Positions 41,395 to 52,400 of a stretch of 64,000 nucleotides of DNA are shown here, piece by piece. The notes beneath the pieces are model-generated. The model was not told the origin of the DNA and searched no databases. It saw nothing but the letters and a program-made list of their open reading frames with translations. Position 1 is the first letter of the stretch. The number at the start of each line of letters is the position of its first letter. A program made the position numbers and the translations under genes. The DNA comes from Locusta migratoria (Eukaryota; Arthropoda; Insecta; Orthoptera; Acrididae), in contig CM048750.1 of assembly GCA_026315105.1 (NCBI GenBank), positions 402,910,502-402,974,501 on the forward strand, in the 5' to 3' direction.

Positions 41395-42640
41395 TTGGAG
41401 TTGAATCATTATCAAATACTTTGTCATTATACACCGGTATATTACGGGGAAGAAACCATCTTTCCTTTGAAAACGTTAATCATACGGCAGCATATGGGCT
41501 TAGAGAGTTTTTAAAAAGAAGTCTGGAACCTTTCAGTGTTCATGAAGAACTCGTTGCTCGGGCATGCGATGGCGCCCCAGTAATGGTCGGCAGTCGCAGT
41601 GGTGTGCACAACACTTGCGCACGTGCCGAGTACTGTACGATCACTGCTATGCGCACCAAACGAATTTCTCTACAGAATGCCTGCAGTTAAAACATAAAGT
41701 CGATAAGGTTACTCTTTCCAAATATTGCTGGTTTTACAACGTTTTCCTTTTATTCTTCATGTCTCAACAAGAGAATTCCTTCAGTCTCTTCAAGTAGATG
41801 GGACGCCCTGTACCGCATTGTCAATACTGCCAAAGAAAACAAACTGCACTTACAAGAATGTTCTGAAAAGATGGAGCAAGAGGATTCCTGGAATGATGTT
41901 ACAATAAGAGAAGCATTTGCCTTAAGAAATTTACTTCACAATTGACACTCTCTGTTACTACTAATTTTTTTCTACGATATCATGAAACACGTTCACATTT
42001 TCGTTGACACAGTCCAGATGCACACTGCAAATGACGTTACCATATCCAATTGAGTGTACTGTATCTGAAATACGAGAGAACATTCAACGGTTTCGAGTTC
42101 CTGATGATGACTGTATTGTTCCTCCAAGAAATCGTTCGAAATGTAGCAGTGAACTTAATCTGACAGCAGATGCTAAAGAAGTGTATGACATTATGACCAA
42201 CCAACTGAAAGGAAGATTTCAAAACTCTCGTGTATTTAGCAGCTTCGAAATTATTGATCCAAAAAAGTTTGCTTCTTTTAGAGAACATTTCCCAGCCACT
42301 TTGTTCAACAGTTTTTCATTTATTTGCCACGATAAAATGAACAATGAACTGCCAGTGATTTATCGCAGTGATACATGTAGTGGGATTACATCGGTTTGTG
42401 AGCTGTTTACTTTCTTTGTGGAACATTCCTTTGAAGAGTCGTTCACTGAAGTGCACGAAACATTACAAATTGCGCCAACTACACCAATTTCAACAGCAGA
42501 AGTAGATCACAGTTTCAGCACCTTAAAGAGAATCTAAACCTTCATCAGGACCAGTATGAGTCAGGAAAGGCTGTTCCATTCACAAAGGAGGAACTTCAAC
42601 AACAGGGTAATTGACTTGCCAGTCAGAAGCAGAGGCGTTC
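41395..42640 (+). pseudogene. hAT-type (DUF4371/ZMYM-like) transposase relic, second copy
   Basis: Pieces include SLYTGILRGRNHLSFENV, ELVARACDGAPVMVGSRSGV and a broken HCYAHQTNF (41421-41690), then a longer open frame at 42004-42537 with LTADAKEVYDIMTNQLKG, DPKKFASFREHFPATLF and PTTPISTAEVDHSFSTLKRI, the C-terminal dimerisation motif, continuing after a stop with TFIRTSMSQERLFHS. It is a different sequence from the relic at 24930. Frameshifts near 41610, 41690 and 41950 and the stop at 42535 inactivate it. Ends not defined. Confidence 0.75.
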
Positions 42641-43215
42641 ATATTTACTGTATAAATAACCTGTCAGAACACAGACCTCATTAGTTAATGTGCTAGTTAG
42701 GGAAAATACAGACGAAACTGTTCCTAGCCGAGGTTTTTCCCAGGGTTTTTACCTCGGGAGTAAGGCAAAAGCCAGGAGGGTCCCTGTTGTCTCTCTGGTG
42801 CATTCCCAATGGGGAAGAAGTCGCATACGTCCTCCCATAGATCATTTTGTTTTCACAGTACACAGAAGCACAGCTACGATAAGTACGAACTTCAGCAGGA
42901 GAAGAGCTGCTGAACTTCGGTTAGAATCGAAACACCTCCAAGTCCCCCAAGTTCTTCCATAAATTGTGCCACCGCGTCATAAACTCAGACACCCACAAAA
43001 GTACACGGAAAACCATTGGAGCTGGTGGACCAGACCGACTACCATATTAAACAGACATAACCTTCCCCCCGCCCCCCCCCCCCCAAAAAAAACTGCTATA
43101 AAGTAATAGTAGACAAACCTCCTCCACCCGCAAAATCACCACATAATACGACCACATAAGACAACAACAAAAACAAATCCCTACCCACACATTAACACAT
43201 GCAGAAAAATCGGAA
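42641..43215. other. No recognised feature; C-rich run near 43066-43084
   Basis: A run of C followed by A (about 43066-43090) is the only notable element; an open frame at 42690-42962 has no motif I recognise. Confidence 0.4.
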
Positions 43216-43236
43216 TCTCTCTCTCTCTCTCTCCCC

Positions 43237-43318
<82 letters not shown>

Positions 43319-43319
43319 G
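43216..43319. repeat. (CT)n then (CA)n microsatellite
   Basis: About 50 bp of CT units followed directly by about 50 bp of CA units. Confidence 0.95.
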
Positions 43320-43768
43320 AAAGTCGCTAGTTGAACCAAAATCATATTTATAAACACACAATCACACACAAAGTTGATGACAGACGCCTATTTTGACAGA
43401 AACGAAACAAAAACACACCTCACAGCACGAACCAAAGAACTCGAAAGCAAAGAACATACAAACAGACAATAGACAAACAAAACAAACGACATACAGAGCC
43501 TGCCAGGCCACAGAAATGGTTAGTTTCAAAAACTTTCGTAAGGAATATTACTGTAAAAAGTGTAAAATAGTGTAAATAAGCAGTGACAGCAAGTGACAAG
43601 GTGCTACAAATTACACATGAAGATAAAAACATAAAAAAAATTCGTGAGTAATATTAATAGTCCAATTTATTCAGAATGAAAACAATCCAATTGCATGAGA
43701 ACTGTTACAGATCGAATTTCGTAATAACTAAAACAAATAATGTAATACAAACCATTTATTGTACAGCT
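43320..43768. other. No recognised gene upstream of the hammerhead-like motif
   Basis: A-rich sequence with no coding motif; possibly the body of a non-coding element that carries the following motif. Confidence 0.35.
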
Positions 43769-43811
43769 GACCACTGAAGATGCTTTAAAATAAAGCGAAA
43801 CGCGTCTGGTC
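43769..43811 (+). ncRNA. Hammerhead-ribozyme-like motif, best candidate in the window
   Basis: Stem I GACCA (43769-43773) pairs perfectly with TGGTC (43807-43811). The core CTGAAGA (43774-43780) is followed by one T, stem II GCTTT (43782-43786) with AAAGC (43792-43796) around loop AAAAT, then GAAA (43797-43800), a self-complementary CGCG as stem III, and TC before the stem I strand. This is the permutation of type I minimal hammerheads known from PLEs and related retroelements. The extra T after the core is shared with the motifs at 31297 and 31764. Confidence 0.6.
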
Positions 43812-44208
43812 TAAAGTAGACTAATTTACAGTTGCAAAAGACGGTCCCATATCCTATACAAGATTGTATAACTGCAACTGCGGAAGACAAGGCCAAAAAA
43901 CGAAGAAATATGTAAAGTAAAATTGTTTACTGCACATTAGTAGAAACTTTTATTAGTTACAGTGTTTCGTTGATTATATTAAGTACTGCCTAGTTAGTAT
44001 ATTAGAATGTGTTTAAATGATGTTATACAGATGGAGGATATAGGATGAACACTTCAGACTGATTCTGTTACACTGGGTGCTGACTTTTTGACTGGACCCC
44101 AGCAACGAGCCGCCGCTCAAGTGCAGTCCTTTTCCCCAGTGATTTAATCACCAGTAGTTCTGTTTTGGGCAACCAACGATGAACTTCTGTATTAGACGAA
44201 CGCCTTAG
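43812..44208. other. No recognised feature
   Basis: Nothing identified between the ribozyme-like motif and the SINE. Confidence 0.4.
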
Positions 44209-44220
44209 TTACAAAAGAAA

Positions 44221-44420
44221 GCCGCGGTGGAGTAGCAGAGCGGTCTAAAGCGTCTCGCTGCGGAGCGCGCGGTTCCTCGCCGTGGAGGTTCCAGTCCTCC
44301 CTGGGGCATGGGTGTGTGTGTTTGTCCTTACGTTACTTTACCTAGGTTTAAGTAGTTTGTAAGCTACGGACTGATGACCACGCAGTTTGATCCGATAGAT
44401 TTACAAACATTTGAACATTT
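44221..44420 (+). mobile_element. SINE, type B head
   Basis: Forward copy starting GCCGCGGTGGAGTAGCAGAG, with a B-box-like GGTTCCAGTCC and the common tail. A perfect 12-bp duplication, TTACAAAAGAAA, flanks it at 44209-44220 and 44421-44432. Confidence 0.95.
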
Positions 44421-44604
44421 TTACAAAAGAAAAAGAGAAATTGTTTGGTTGATCCGTGCGTTTGATGAGAGTAACCTCGCCTTATATTTGGTACTTACTA
44501 GGAAACCGTTTCATAACCTACTTTTTACACACAGTAACATACTTTTGTAGATGAATGTAGTTTACAGGCTACTTGGACCCACACAGATTTCGCACTTGAA
44601 GTTA

Positions 44605-45312
44605 ATAATTGTAATTTCGTCAGCTCAGACCACCTCGGAGACTCGCTCCACGCTACCCTGTTCTGTGCAGGCTTCATCGCCTGCCCAAAGGATCGGCCAC
44701 CCACATCCGTTTGAATCTGCTTACAGTATTCGTCTCCCGGTCTCCCTCTGCGGTTTTTACCCCATGCCCTCCTCTCCAGTGCCAAACTGTCGATTCCATC
44801 ATTTCTCAGTATGTGTCCAACCAATCTATCCCCTCTCTCAGACAAGATTTGTCAGAAATTTCTTTTCTCCCCAATTCTGTTTATTACCTCCTCATTAGTT
44901 ACGCGATCTACCCACCTAACCTTCAGAATTCGTCTGTAGCACCACACTTCAAATGCTTCTATTATCTTCGTCTGAACACTTTATGGTCGCGTTTCAAACC
45001 CACAGCATGCTACAAACAAATGTTTTCAAAAAGGACTTCCCAAAATTTAAATCAATTTTGGATGTCAACAAATTCCGCTTCTTCATAAATGCATTTCTTC
45101 CCCTAGTCATTCTGCATTTTGTATCTTCTCTACTGCGGCCATCAAAACTCTTTTCTACCCAAATAACAAAACTCATTTATTTTCTCATTACTTAATCTAA
45201 TTTCTTCAGCATCGCCTGATTTTCTTAGACTATATTCCATAACCCTTGTTTTGGTCTTGTTAAGACTATGTCTATTCTGTTCAGTTGGTCTTTCTCGTCT
45301 TCTGCTGTGTCC
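44605..45312 (-). pseudogene. Diverged RTE-like LINE, C-terminal fragment
   Basis: The minus strand reads MSERGDRLVGHILRNDGIDS, then GKNRRGRPGDEYCKQIQTDV, parallel to the last 80 residues of the RTE protein, and upstream pieces near 44990-45250 (RMTRGRNAFMKKRNLLTS, YSLRKSGDAEEIRLSNE). It is clearly more diverged than the other copies (a different 3' end, LVGHILRNDGIDSLALERRA), so it may be a separate subfamily. Several frameshifts. Confidence 0.8.
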
Positions 45313-45337
45313 ATTGGCGGATATAGATTTTTTTTCT

Positions 45338-45353
45338 GGGGGGGGGGGGGGGG
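45338..45353. repeat. Poly-G run
   Basis: Sixteen G in a row next to the end of the RTE-like fragment; a short CA microsatellite follows at about 45413-45430. The rest of 45354-45678 is unrecognised. Confidence 0.9.
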
Positions 45354-45678
45354 AGGGGGCAAGTTTGAGGAAGTGAACATGTCCTGAAGGGCTTTGTGAG
45401 ACTAACTGAAAAGCACACACACACACACACATATACATATATAATTACAGTCATTGTCGCATATAACTGCTATAGAAAAAACGCAAAATATGTTCCAAAG
45501 CCACAGTTCCTTATTAGAAAAAAACTTTTTAATGTACTTCCATATAACTACCAATGCACTATCAGTTTCTGCGGACTATGGCGTCATTTTCAAATGCCTA
45601 TGATCACAAAAATATTACAATGATTCAATCACATTAAACAGTGTAAATTTTCGAATTTTACCACAAAATAAATAATAA

Positions 45679-45812
45679 AAAACAGAGAATTTAGAGCCTG
45701 AATGCCCCTTGATCAGCTGTGGGCACACTTGTTTCATCCTTCATCATCATAAAGGATGAAGCACTTGCCTAAAACTGAACTCTAGGCATTCAGGCTCTGA
45801 ATTTAATTCCAT
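45679..45812. repeat. 134-nt imperfect hairpin
   Basis: The left arm GAATTTAGAGCCTGAATGCC (45679 on) pairs with GGCATTCAGGCTCTGAATTT on the right, and an inner pair CATCCTT/AAGGATG forms a second helix around CATCATCAT. It could be a small MITE, a precursor-like hairpin, or a decayed foldback. Confidence 0.65.
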
Positions 45813-46065
45813 GTGTAACTGTTTCTGAGCTTCGCCAGATGGGTACATGCGAATCCCTATACAAAGGAAGCCATGTGAAATGCATAGGTTCCTCTACATA
45901 TTTACAACTTTGGAATATTTCGACTATACTGAATAAGACTGACCACTAAAATTCAGACAGTTGTACAATGTGGTCGAAAAATAACAGTTTTCTACAGTGA
46001 TGCCCACGGGATTTTAATATTAAATGAGCCAAATTACTTAAATGTGATTGTACAAAAACCTAGGG

Positions 46066-46380
46066 ACCCGCTCGGTTAACCGTGTGGTCTAACGCACCGC
46101 TTTCCAAGACGGGTAGGCGAACCGGCCCCGGCGGACTAACGAAGGGGGTCGGAGTGCCGGCCAGCCTGGATGTGGTTTTTAGGTGGTTTTCCACATCCTC
46201 CTAGCTGAATACCGAGCTACTACCCAAGTCCCGCCTCAGATACACGACTCGCAAACATTTCGTAACACTTTACACTTTCACACATATGACAGTATACACA
46301 GACATTCGGGGTAGACATTTCTTCCCGGGGGGCATGGGAAACCCAGCGGTTTTTCTACCCCAAAAGATTTGAGAAATTTA
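46066..46380 (+). mobile_element. tRNA-derived SINE, different family
   Basis: Starts GACCCGCTCGGTTAACCGTG (tRNA A-box-like), continues GTGGTCTAACGCACCGCTTT, and has a middle GTGGTTTTTAGGTGGTTTTC. This is not the A/B/C family. The B box is weak (GGCGAACCGGCCCC). No duplication identified; ends approximate. Confidence 0.6.
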
Positions 46381-46850
46381 TTTGCATACTTTTTAATCAT
46401 TTCTTATTGATTTACTTACCTTATTAACCGCCCTATTCCTATCAAGTGAGATATGGAAAAATACAAACGAGAAGAATAGCATGCGCTACGTTTCTTCACC
46501 AACATCCACATCTACATCGGATGTAGATGTGTAGCCTTTCTAAGAAAGAAGGTGAAAGTCCAACCTCCTTGAGAGATGGCTCCCATTCTGCAAATGAATT
46601 TGCAGGGATTTAGGACACACGTGATACAACTATATTTATTATCTCAGGAACTACCTATATTTATATGTCTCCCGGAGACTAATTTCAACCCGATTTTAAA
46701 CATATTTTGTCAAAAATTGCAGCAACCGTACTAAATTTACAATAATTGTAGAATAAAGCTACCCAACAAGTTGCACTTTGTTTAGATCCTTCATCTAGAT
46801 TTCGGCACCAACTATGGGAGCCTTCATCAGGCATCAATAGGCGCATTACC
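46381..46850. other. No recognised gene; 24-bp palindrome at about 46508
   Basis: CACATCTACATC meets GATGTAGATGTG near 46508-46533, as if two J2 3' tails met tail to tail. Otherwise unrecognised. Confidence 0.4.
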
Positions 46851-47220
46851 TAGTTCTGTTGCATGTTTTAAGGATTCTGCCAATAAAGCGCAGTCTCTGT
46901 TTCGCCTTCCCCACGACATTATCTACGTGTTCTTTCCAGTTTAACTCTGAAGTAATAGTAATTCCTAGGCATTTAGTGGAATTTGCGGATTTCTTTTCGT
47001 CCTCATGTGGACGACTTCACACTTCGCATTATTTCGAGTCAATTGCCAATTTTTACACCATACTGATATATTTAGATCGTTCTGCTGTTGGTTTTGATCT
47101 TCAGATGACTTTACTAGACGAGCCTCAGCCTCTTGTGTATACGTTATCAGTGTTCTGCGACTTGCAATTGCATTCTGCCGTTCACTTGATCTATATTGTA
47201 GTGCCGTCCTCTTGAAGGAA
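46851..47220 (-). pseudogene. J2-like LINE fragment
   Basis: On the minus strand: SSEDQNQQQNDLNISVWCKN, WQLTRNNAKCEVVHMRTKRN, then further on a region parallel to the J2 post-polymerase part (GRILAKTCN-like). It covers the segment just after the FADD motif only. Confidence 0.7.
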
Positions 47221-47344
47221 ATCAATTATACTGTTACAAGTTTATAATTGGCTACGAGTTTCGAGCTTATGTGTGTTCTATTTTCGGTTGTTACAGATTC
47301 GGCGTTGCTTCAGTTACTGCAAAAGCATCAGCAGCAGTTAGAAC

Positions 47345-47527
47345 GCCGGCCGCGGTGGCCGAGGAGACTGAGGCGCGCTAGTCACGGCCACTACGGTCGG
47401 GGGTTCGAATCCGCCCTCGGGCATGGATATTTTTGCCGTCCTTAGTCTTAGCTAGTTCATAAGTAGTTTGTAAGTTTAGGGACTGATGACCACGTAGTTA
47501 AGTCCCATAAGCTATACAAACATTTGA
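47345..47527 (+). mobile_element. SINE, type A head
   Basis: Forward copy GCCGGCCGCGGTGGCCGAGG with a slightly shortened head and B box GGGTTCGAATCC. It joins the J2 fragment at 47528 directly, with no duplication seen. Confidence 0.9.
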
Positions 47528-47824
47528 AAGCGTCACGGAAATGTTGCACGAATTGGGGTGAAAATCATTAAAAGAAAGACATTATTCATTGCGGCGTGAT
47601 CTGTTTGCGAAGTTTCAATCACCGATTTTTACTACTGAATGTGAAAATATATTGCTAGCACCTACCTACTTAGGGAGACATGACCATCCCAATAAAATAA
47701 GAGAAATCAGATCGAAAATGGAACGAATTACGTGTTCTTTCTTCCGCGCGCTATTAGAGAATGGAACGGTAGAGAAAAGGCACTTAAATGTGATTTGCAG
47801 AGTATCTATGTAGATGTAGATGTT
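47528..47824 (+). mobile_element. J2 LINE 3' fragment
   Basis: Begins inside coding (GCGTCACGGAAATGTTGCAC) and reads SLRRDLFAKFQSPIFTTECE-like protein to the 3' end GAGTATCTATGTAGATGTAG. Very close to the copy ending at 12174. Confidence 0.9.
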
Positions 47825-48474
47825 TCTCTGCTTGCAGTATGTCGATGATGAGGAGACAGATAAAGTTTGACGGCGTAACGGAAGTCCTCTTGGAGAAGAA
47901 TACCGTGTATGTTATTTTTCTTGTGGATTTTCTATAGGTTATAGATTCCAAGCTTTTAATGTATATTTTGTATGTGTTTTCCACTGTTCTTTGGCGTTAA
48001 AGAACACACCGACAACGTGTCGCATAGAAGATGCATGTGTAATATTTGATGTGCCGCATATGGGTATATGCAGCGCTGGGTGAGTTGAGTCCAGTACATT
48101 CAGCTGCCGCGTGAGGCCTGCTGATTCGGTCCGCACCCTCAAATGCTGTGGCACCGTCGGTAATGTCGGCTCGGCTACTTTGCCGTGGAGCGCCTGTGTA
48201 ATGGGTAAATTTAGTTTCATTTTCATTCGTTTGTCCGTGTGATTCAACTGCTGCACCAGATATACGATATAAGTACAACTAGTACCAAAACAAAGTGTAA
48301 TATTTTAGGGTGTCCCCTTCTTTTCAGCTGTGCCTCGTGAATTTAGTGATTTGAGTTGTATTGATGTCCAGTACCGTCGGTGAGTGAATGGGAAAGGCCT
48401 GTTCCTCCAGAGCAGGGAGCACGGTAGTTAGTAGTGCCACAGCCAGTATGGTGCGCCCTCTGTCCTTGAATTTG
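47825..48474. other. No recognised feature
   Basis: About 0.65 kb. When the LINE at 48486 is removed this joins 49321 onward as older host sequence. Confidence 0.4.
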
Positions 48475-48485
48475 CCAATGTCTTT

Positions 48486-49309
48486 TTTTTTTTAATTATT
48501 TATTTGGCCTTCTGAGTGTTAACTCAATGTGGCCATCTACAACACACAGTGGAAATGTACATATATTTAAATAAACAGACAGAACAGAAGTACATTTTGC
48601 AAAATGAAAAGTGGAAACAAAGCGAAAACTGCATTACATTACAATTTAAATACTGTTGGAACATTTTCACATATTCACAAGCAAAACCTTATATTACCAA
48701 CACACTTGATGCTTATAGATTGTGTACAGTGATCTTAATAAACTTAATTATGATTTTGTATACACGAATGTCTTTTGTACACAAAAGGGAAGAAGCTGAC
48801 TGGGGAAGGGGATATCCCATCTTCACCAATGTCTGCAGGAAGTTCAGACGTTCTCGGTCAAATTTGGGGCACCTGAACAGCATGTGGTTGACATCAGCTT
48901 CCGTGTCAGGATCACACTCACATGCCGCCGAATCGTAGACGTTGATCCGATGTAGATGTTTTGGATAAGAGGCGTAATTGAAGCGAAGACGAATAATGGT
49001 AGCAATCGCGGATCGGTCCAAATGAGCCCCCATAAACCGAAATCCGAGGTTGCAGCACAGCGTAGGAAGCGCCTTTCATTTGTTGGGAAACGTTCCACAT
49101 CTGTTGCCACTGTTGTTTGGCGTATTCCTTGACCGCAGATAAGAAGTCTTTGTATGGTAGTTGTAGGTCCATGACAGTGCCTAAGGATGCCGCTTGTTTA
49201 GCCAATGAATCAACTTCCTCATTATAGGAGATACCAGCGTGAGAAGGCACCCACAGTAAATTAACTGTCCGTCCCGTATTTGTACAGCGAATATATGCCG
49301 AAATCACAT
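48486..49309 (-). mobile_element. RNase-H-bearing LINE (I/R1-like), 5'-truncated
   Basis: The minus strand encodes VNLLWVPSHAGISYNEEVDS then LAKQAASLG, the C-terminal motif of a LINE RNase H domain with its aspartate, followed by a C-terminal region with CECDPDTEADVNHMLFRCP (a Cx7H-type pattern). A poly-A tail (T-run on the plus strand at 48483) ends it. An 11-bp duplication, CCAATGTCTTT, flanks it (48475-48485, 49310-49320). The polymerase and endonuclease are truncated away, and a frameshift near 49030 splits the fragment. Confidence 0.85.
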
Positions 49310-49320
49310 CCAATGTCTTT

Positions 49321-49433
49321 CCTTTCGTAAGTCGCCATAAACGGCGCGACCTCGAGGTTAGAAATGGGTTAGCGTTGGTGAAGCGCAGAAGTTGTAATGG
49401 AACATGTTGTGTGTTATTAGATTAAGGGTTTGT
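49321..49433. other. Short unrecognised host sequence between two LINE insertions
   Basis: Continuous with 52644 onward if the RTE is removed. Confidence 0.4.
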
Positions 49434-49444
49434 AATGCCAAGTG

Positions 49445-52400
49445 TGGAGAGGCCAGACAAACGTGTGGTTCCTGAAGAGGGGCAGCAGCCTTTTCAGTAG
49501 TTACAGGGGCAACAGTCTGGATGATTGACTGAGCTGGCCTTGTAACATCAGCTAATGTGGCTTTGCCACACAGCTACTGCGAACGGCTGAAAGCAAGGGG
49601 AAACTACAGCCGTTACTTTTCCCGAGGACATGCAGCTCTACTGTATGAACATATGATGATGGCATCCTCCCGGGTAAAATATTCCGGAGGTAAAATAGTC
49701 CCCCATTCGGATCTCCGGGCGGGGACTACTCAGGAGGATGTTGTCATCAGGAAAGACAATACTGGCATTCTACGGATCGGAGCGTGGAATGTTAGATCCC
49801 TTAATCGGATAGGAAAATTAGAAAATTTAAAAAGGGAAATGGATAGGTTTAAGTTAGATATAGTGGGGATTAGTGAAGTTCGGTGGCAGGATGAACAGGA
49901 TTTCTGGTCAGGTGAGTACAGGATTATAAATACAAAATCAGTTGGGGGTATCACAGGAGTAGGACTGATAATGAATAAGAAAATAGGAATGCGGGTAAAC
50001 TACTATGAGCAGCACAGTGATCGCGTTATCATTGTCAAGATAGATACGAAGCCAACACCGACAACAGTAGTACAGGTTTATATGCCAACTAGCTCTGCCG
50101 ATGATGAGGAGATCGAAGAAATATATGAGGAGCTAGAGGAAATTATTCAGACAGTTAAGGGAGAGGAAAACTTAATTGTGATGGGAGACTGGAATTCGGT
50201 AGTAGGAAAAGGAAGAGAAGGAAAAATAGTAGGTGAATATGGACTGGGCAGGAGGAATGAAAGAGGAAGTCGCCTGGTAGAATTTTGCACGGAACATGAT
50301 TTAATAGTAACAAACACGTGGTTTAAGAATCACAAAAGAAGGTTGTATACGTGGAAGAGACCAGGAGACACAGGAAGGTATCAGATAGATTTTATAATGG
50401 AAAGACATAGATTCCGGAACCAGGTCCTAAACTGCAAGACATACCCAGGGGCAGATATAGACTCTGACCATAACTTGTTAGTCATGAACTGTAGGCTGAA
50501 ACTGAAAAAACTGCATAAAGGTAGGAAAATAAGGAGATGGGACTTGGATAAATTGAAGGAAAGTGAAGTTCTGGAGAATTTCAGAGGGAGATTTAGGCAA
50601 CAATTGACAGAAACAGGGGGAAATAAAACAGTAGAAGAGGAATGGGTAGCATTGAGAGACGAAATAGTGAAGGCAGCAGAGGACAAAATAGGTAGGAAGG
50701 CAAGACCAACAAAAAATCCTTGGATATCACAGGAAATACTAAATTTAATCGATGAAAGGAGAAAATATAAAAATGCAGTAAATGAAACACGCAAAATGGA
50801 GTACAGACGACTAAAAAATGAGATTGACAGGAAGTGCAAAATGGCTAAGCAGGAGTGGCTAGAAGCCAAATGCAAATCCGTAGAAGAATGTATAAGAAGG
50901 GGAAAAGTAGATACCGCCTACAGGAAAATAAAGGAGACGTTTGGGGACAGGAAGGGCAGCTCTACGAATATCAAGAACTCGGATGGGAAACCAGTTCTCA
51001 GCAAAGAAGGGAAAGCTGAAAGGTGGAAAGAGTACATAGAGCAGCTCTACAAAGGAAATGAACTTAGGGACGATGTTGTAGGAAGGGAAGAGGAAGTAGA
51101 CGAAGACGAAATAGGAGCTACTATACTGAGAGATGAATTTGACAGAGCCTTGAAAGACCTAGGTCGGAACAAGGCCCCAGGAGTAGATGACATACCCGCA
51201 GAGCTATTAAAGTCTCTGGGAAAGCCAGCCATGACAAGACTATTTGAACTGGTGTGTAGGATGTATGAGACAGGCGAAATACCCTCAGACTTTAAGAAAA
51301 ATGTAATAATCCCCATTCCAAAGAAATCAGGCGCAGACAGGTGTGAAAATTACAGAACCATCAGTTTGATAAGTCATGGTTGCAAAATTTTAACACGAAT
51401 TATCTACAGGAGAATGGAAAAGCTGGTAGAAGCTGACCTCGGGGAAGATCAGTTTGGATTCAGGAGGAACGTAGGAACCCGGGAGGCAATACTAACTTTG
51501 CGTCTTATCTTAGAAGATAGATTAAGGAAAGGCAAACCTACATTTTTAGCTTTTGTAGATTTGGAGAAAGCTTTTGACAATGTTGACTGGAATACACTCT
51601 TTCAAATTCTGAAGTCAGCAGGGGTAAAATATAGGGAAAGGAGAGTTATTTACAACTTGTACAAAAGCCAGACCGCAGTTATTAGACTCGAAGGGCATGA
51701 AAGGGAAGCATCAGTTGGGAAGGGAGTAAGACAGGGTTGTAGCCTTTCTCCGATGTTATTTAATTTGTACATCGAGCAAGCGGTGAAGGAAAGCAAGGAA
51801 AAATTTGGAATAGGGATTAAAGTTCAGGGGGAAGAAATAAAAACCTTGCGTTTTGCTGATGACATTGTAATTCTGTCAGAAACAGCAAAGGACCTGGAAG
51901 AGCAGTTGAATGGAATGGACAGTGTGTTGAAGAGAGCGTATAAAATGAACATTAACAAGAGCAAAACAAAAATAATGGAATGCGGTCTTAGAAAATCAGG
52001 CGATGCTGAAGGAATTAGATTAGGTAACGAAACAATGAAGGTGGTAGATGAGTTTTGTTACTTGGGTAGTAAAATAACATGCGATGGTCGTAGTACAGAG
52101 GATATAAAATGCAGAATGGCAATGGGAAGAAAAGCATTTTTGAAAAAGAGAAATTTGCTAACATCGAATATTAATTTAAGTGTAAGGAAGTCTTTTCTGA
52201 AGGCATTTGTGTGGAGTGTTGCGTTGTATGGGAGTGAAACATGGACGATAAGCAGTGCGGACAGGAAGAGAATAGAGGCTTTTGAAATGTGGTGCTACAG
52301 AAGACTGCTGAAGATTAGGTGGGTAGATCACATAACTAATGAAGAGGTACTGAACAGAATTGGCGAGGAAAGGAATTTTTGGCATACCCTGACTAAAAGA

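Noticed and set aside
48516..48938. 140-codon plus-strand open frame as a gene
   Set aside because: It is antisense to the RNase-H LINE and includes its reverse-complemented 3' untranslated region.
50381..50875. 164-codon minus-strand open frame
   Set aside because: It is the antisense shadow of the intact RTE polyprotein (hydrophobic reading of a charged protein).
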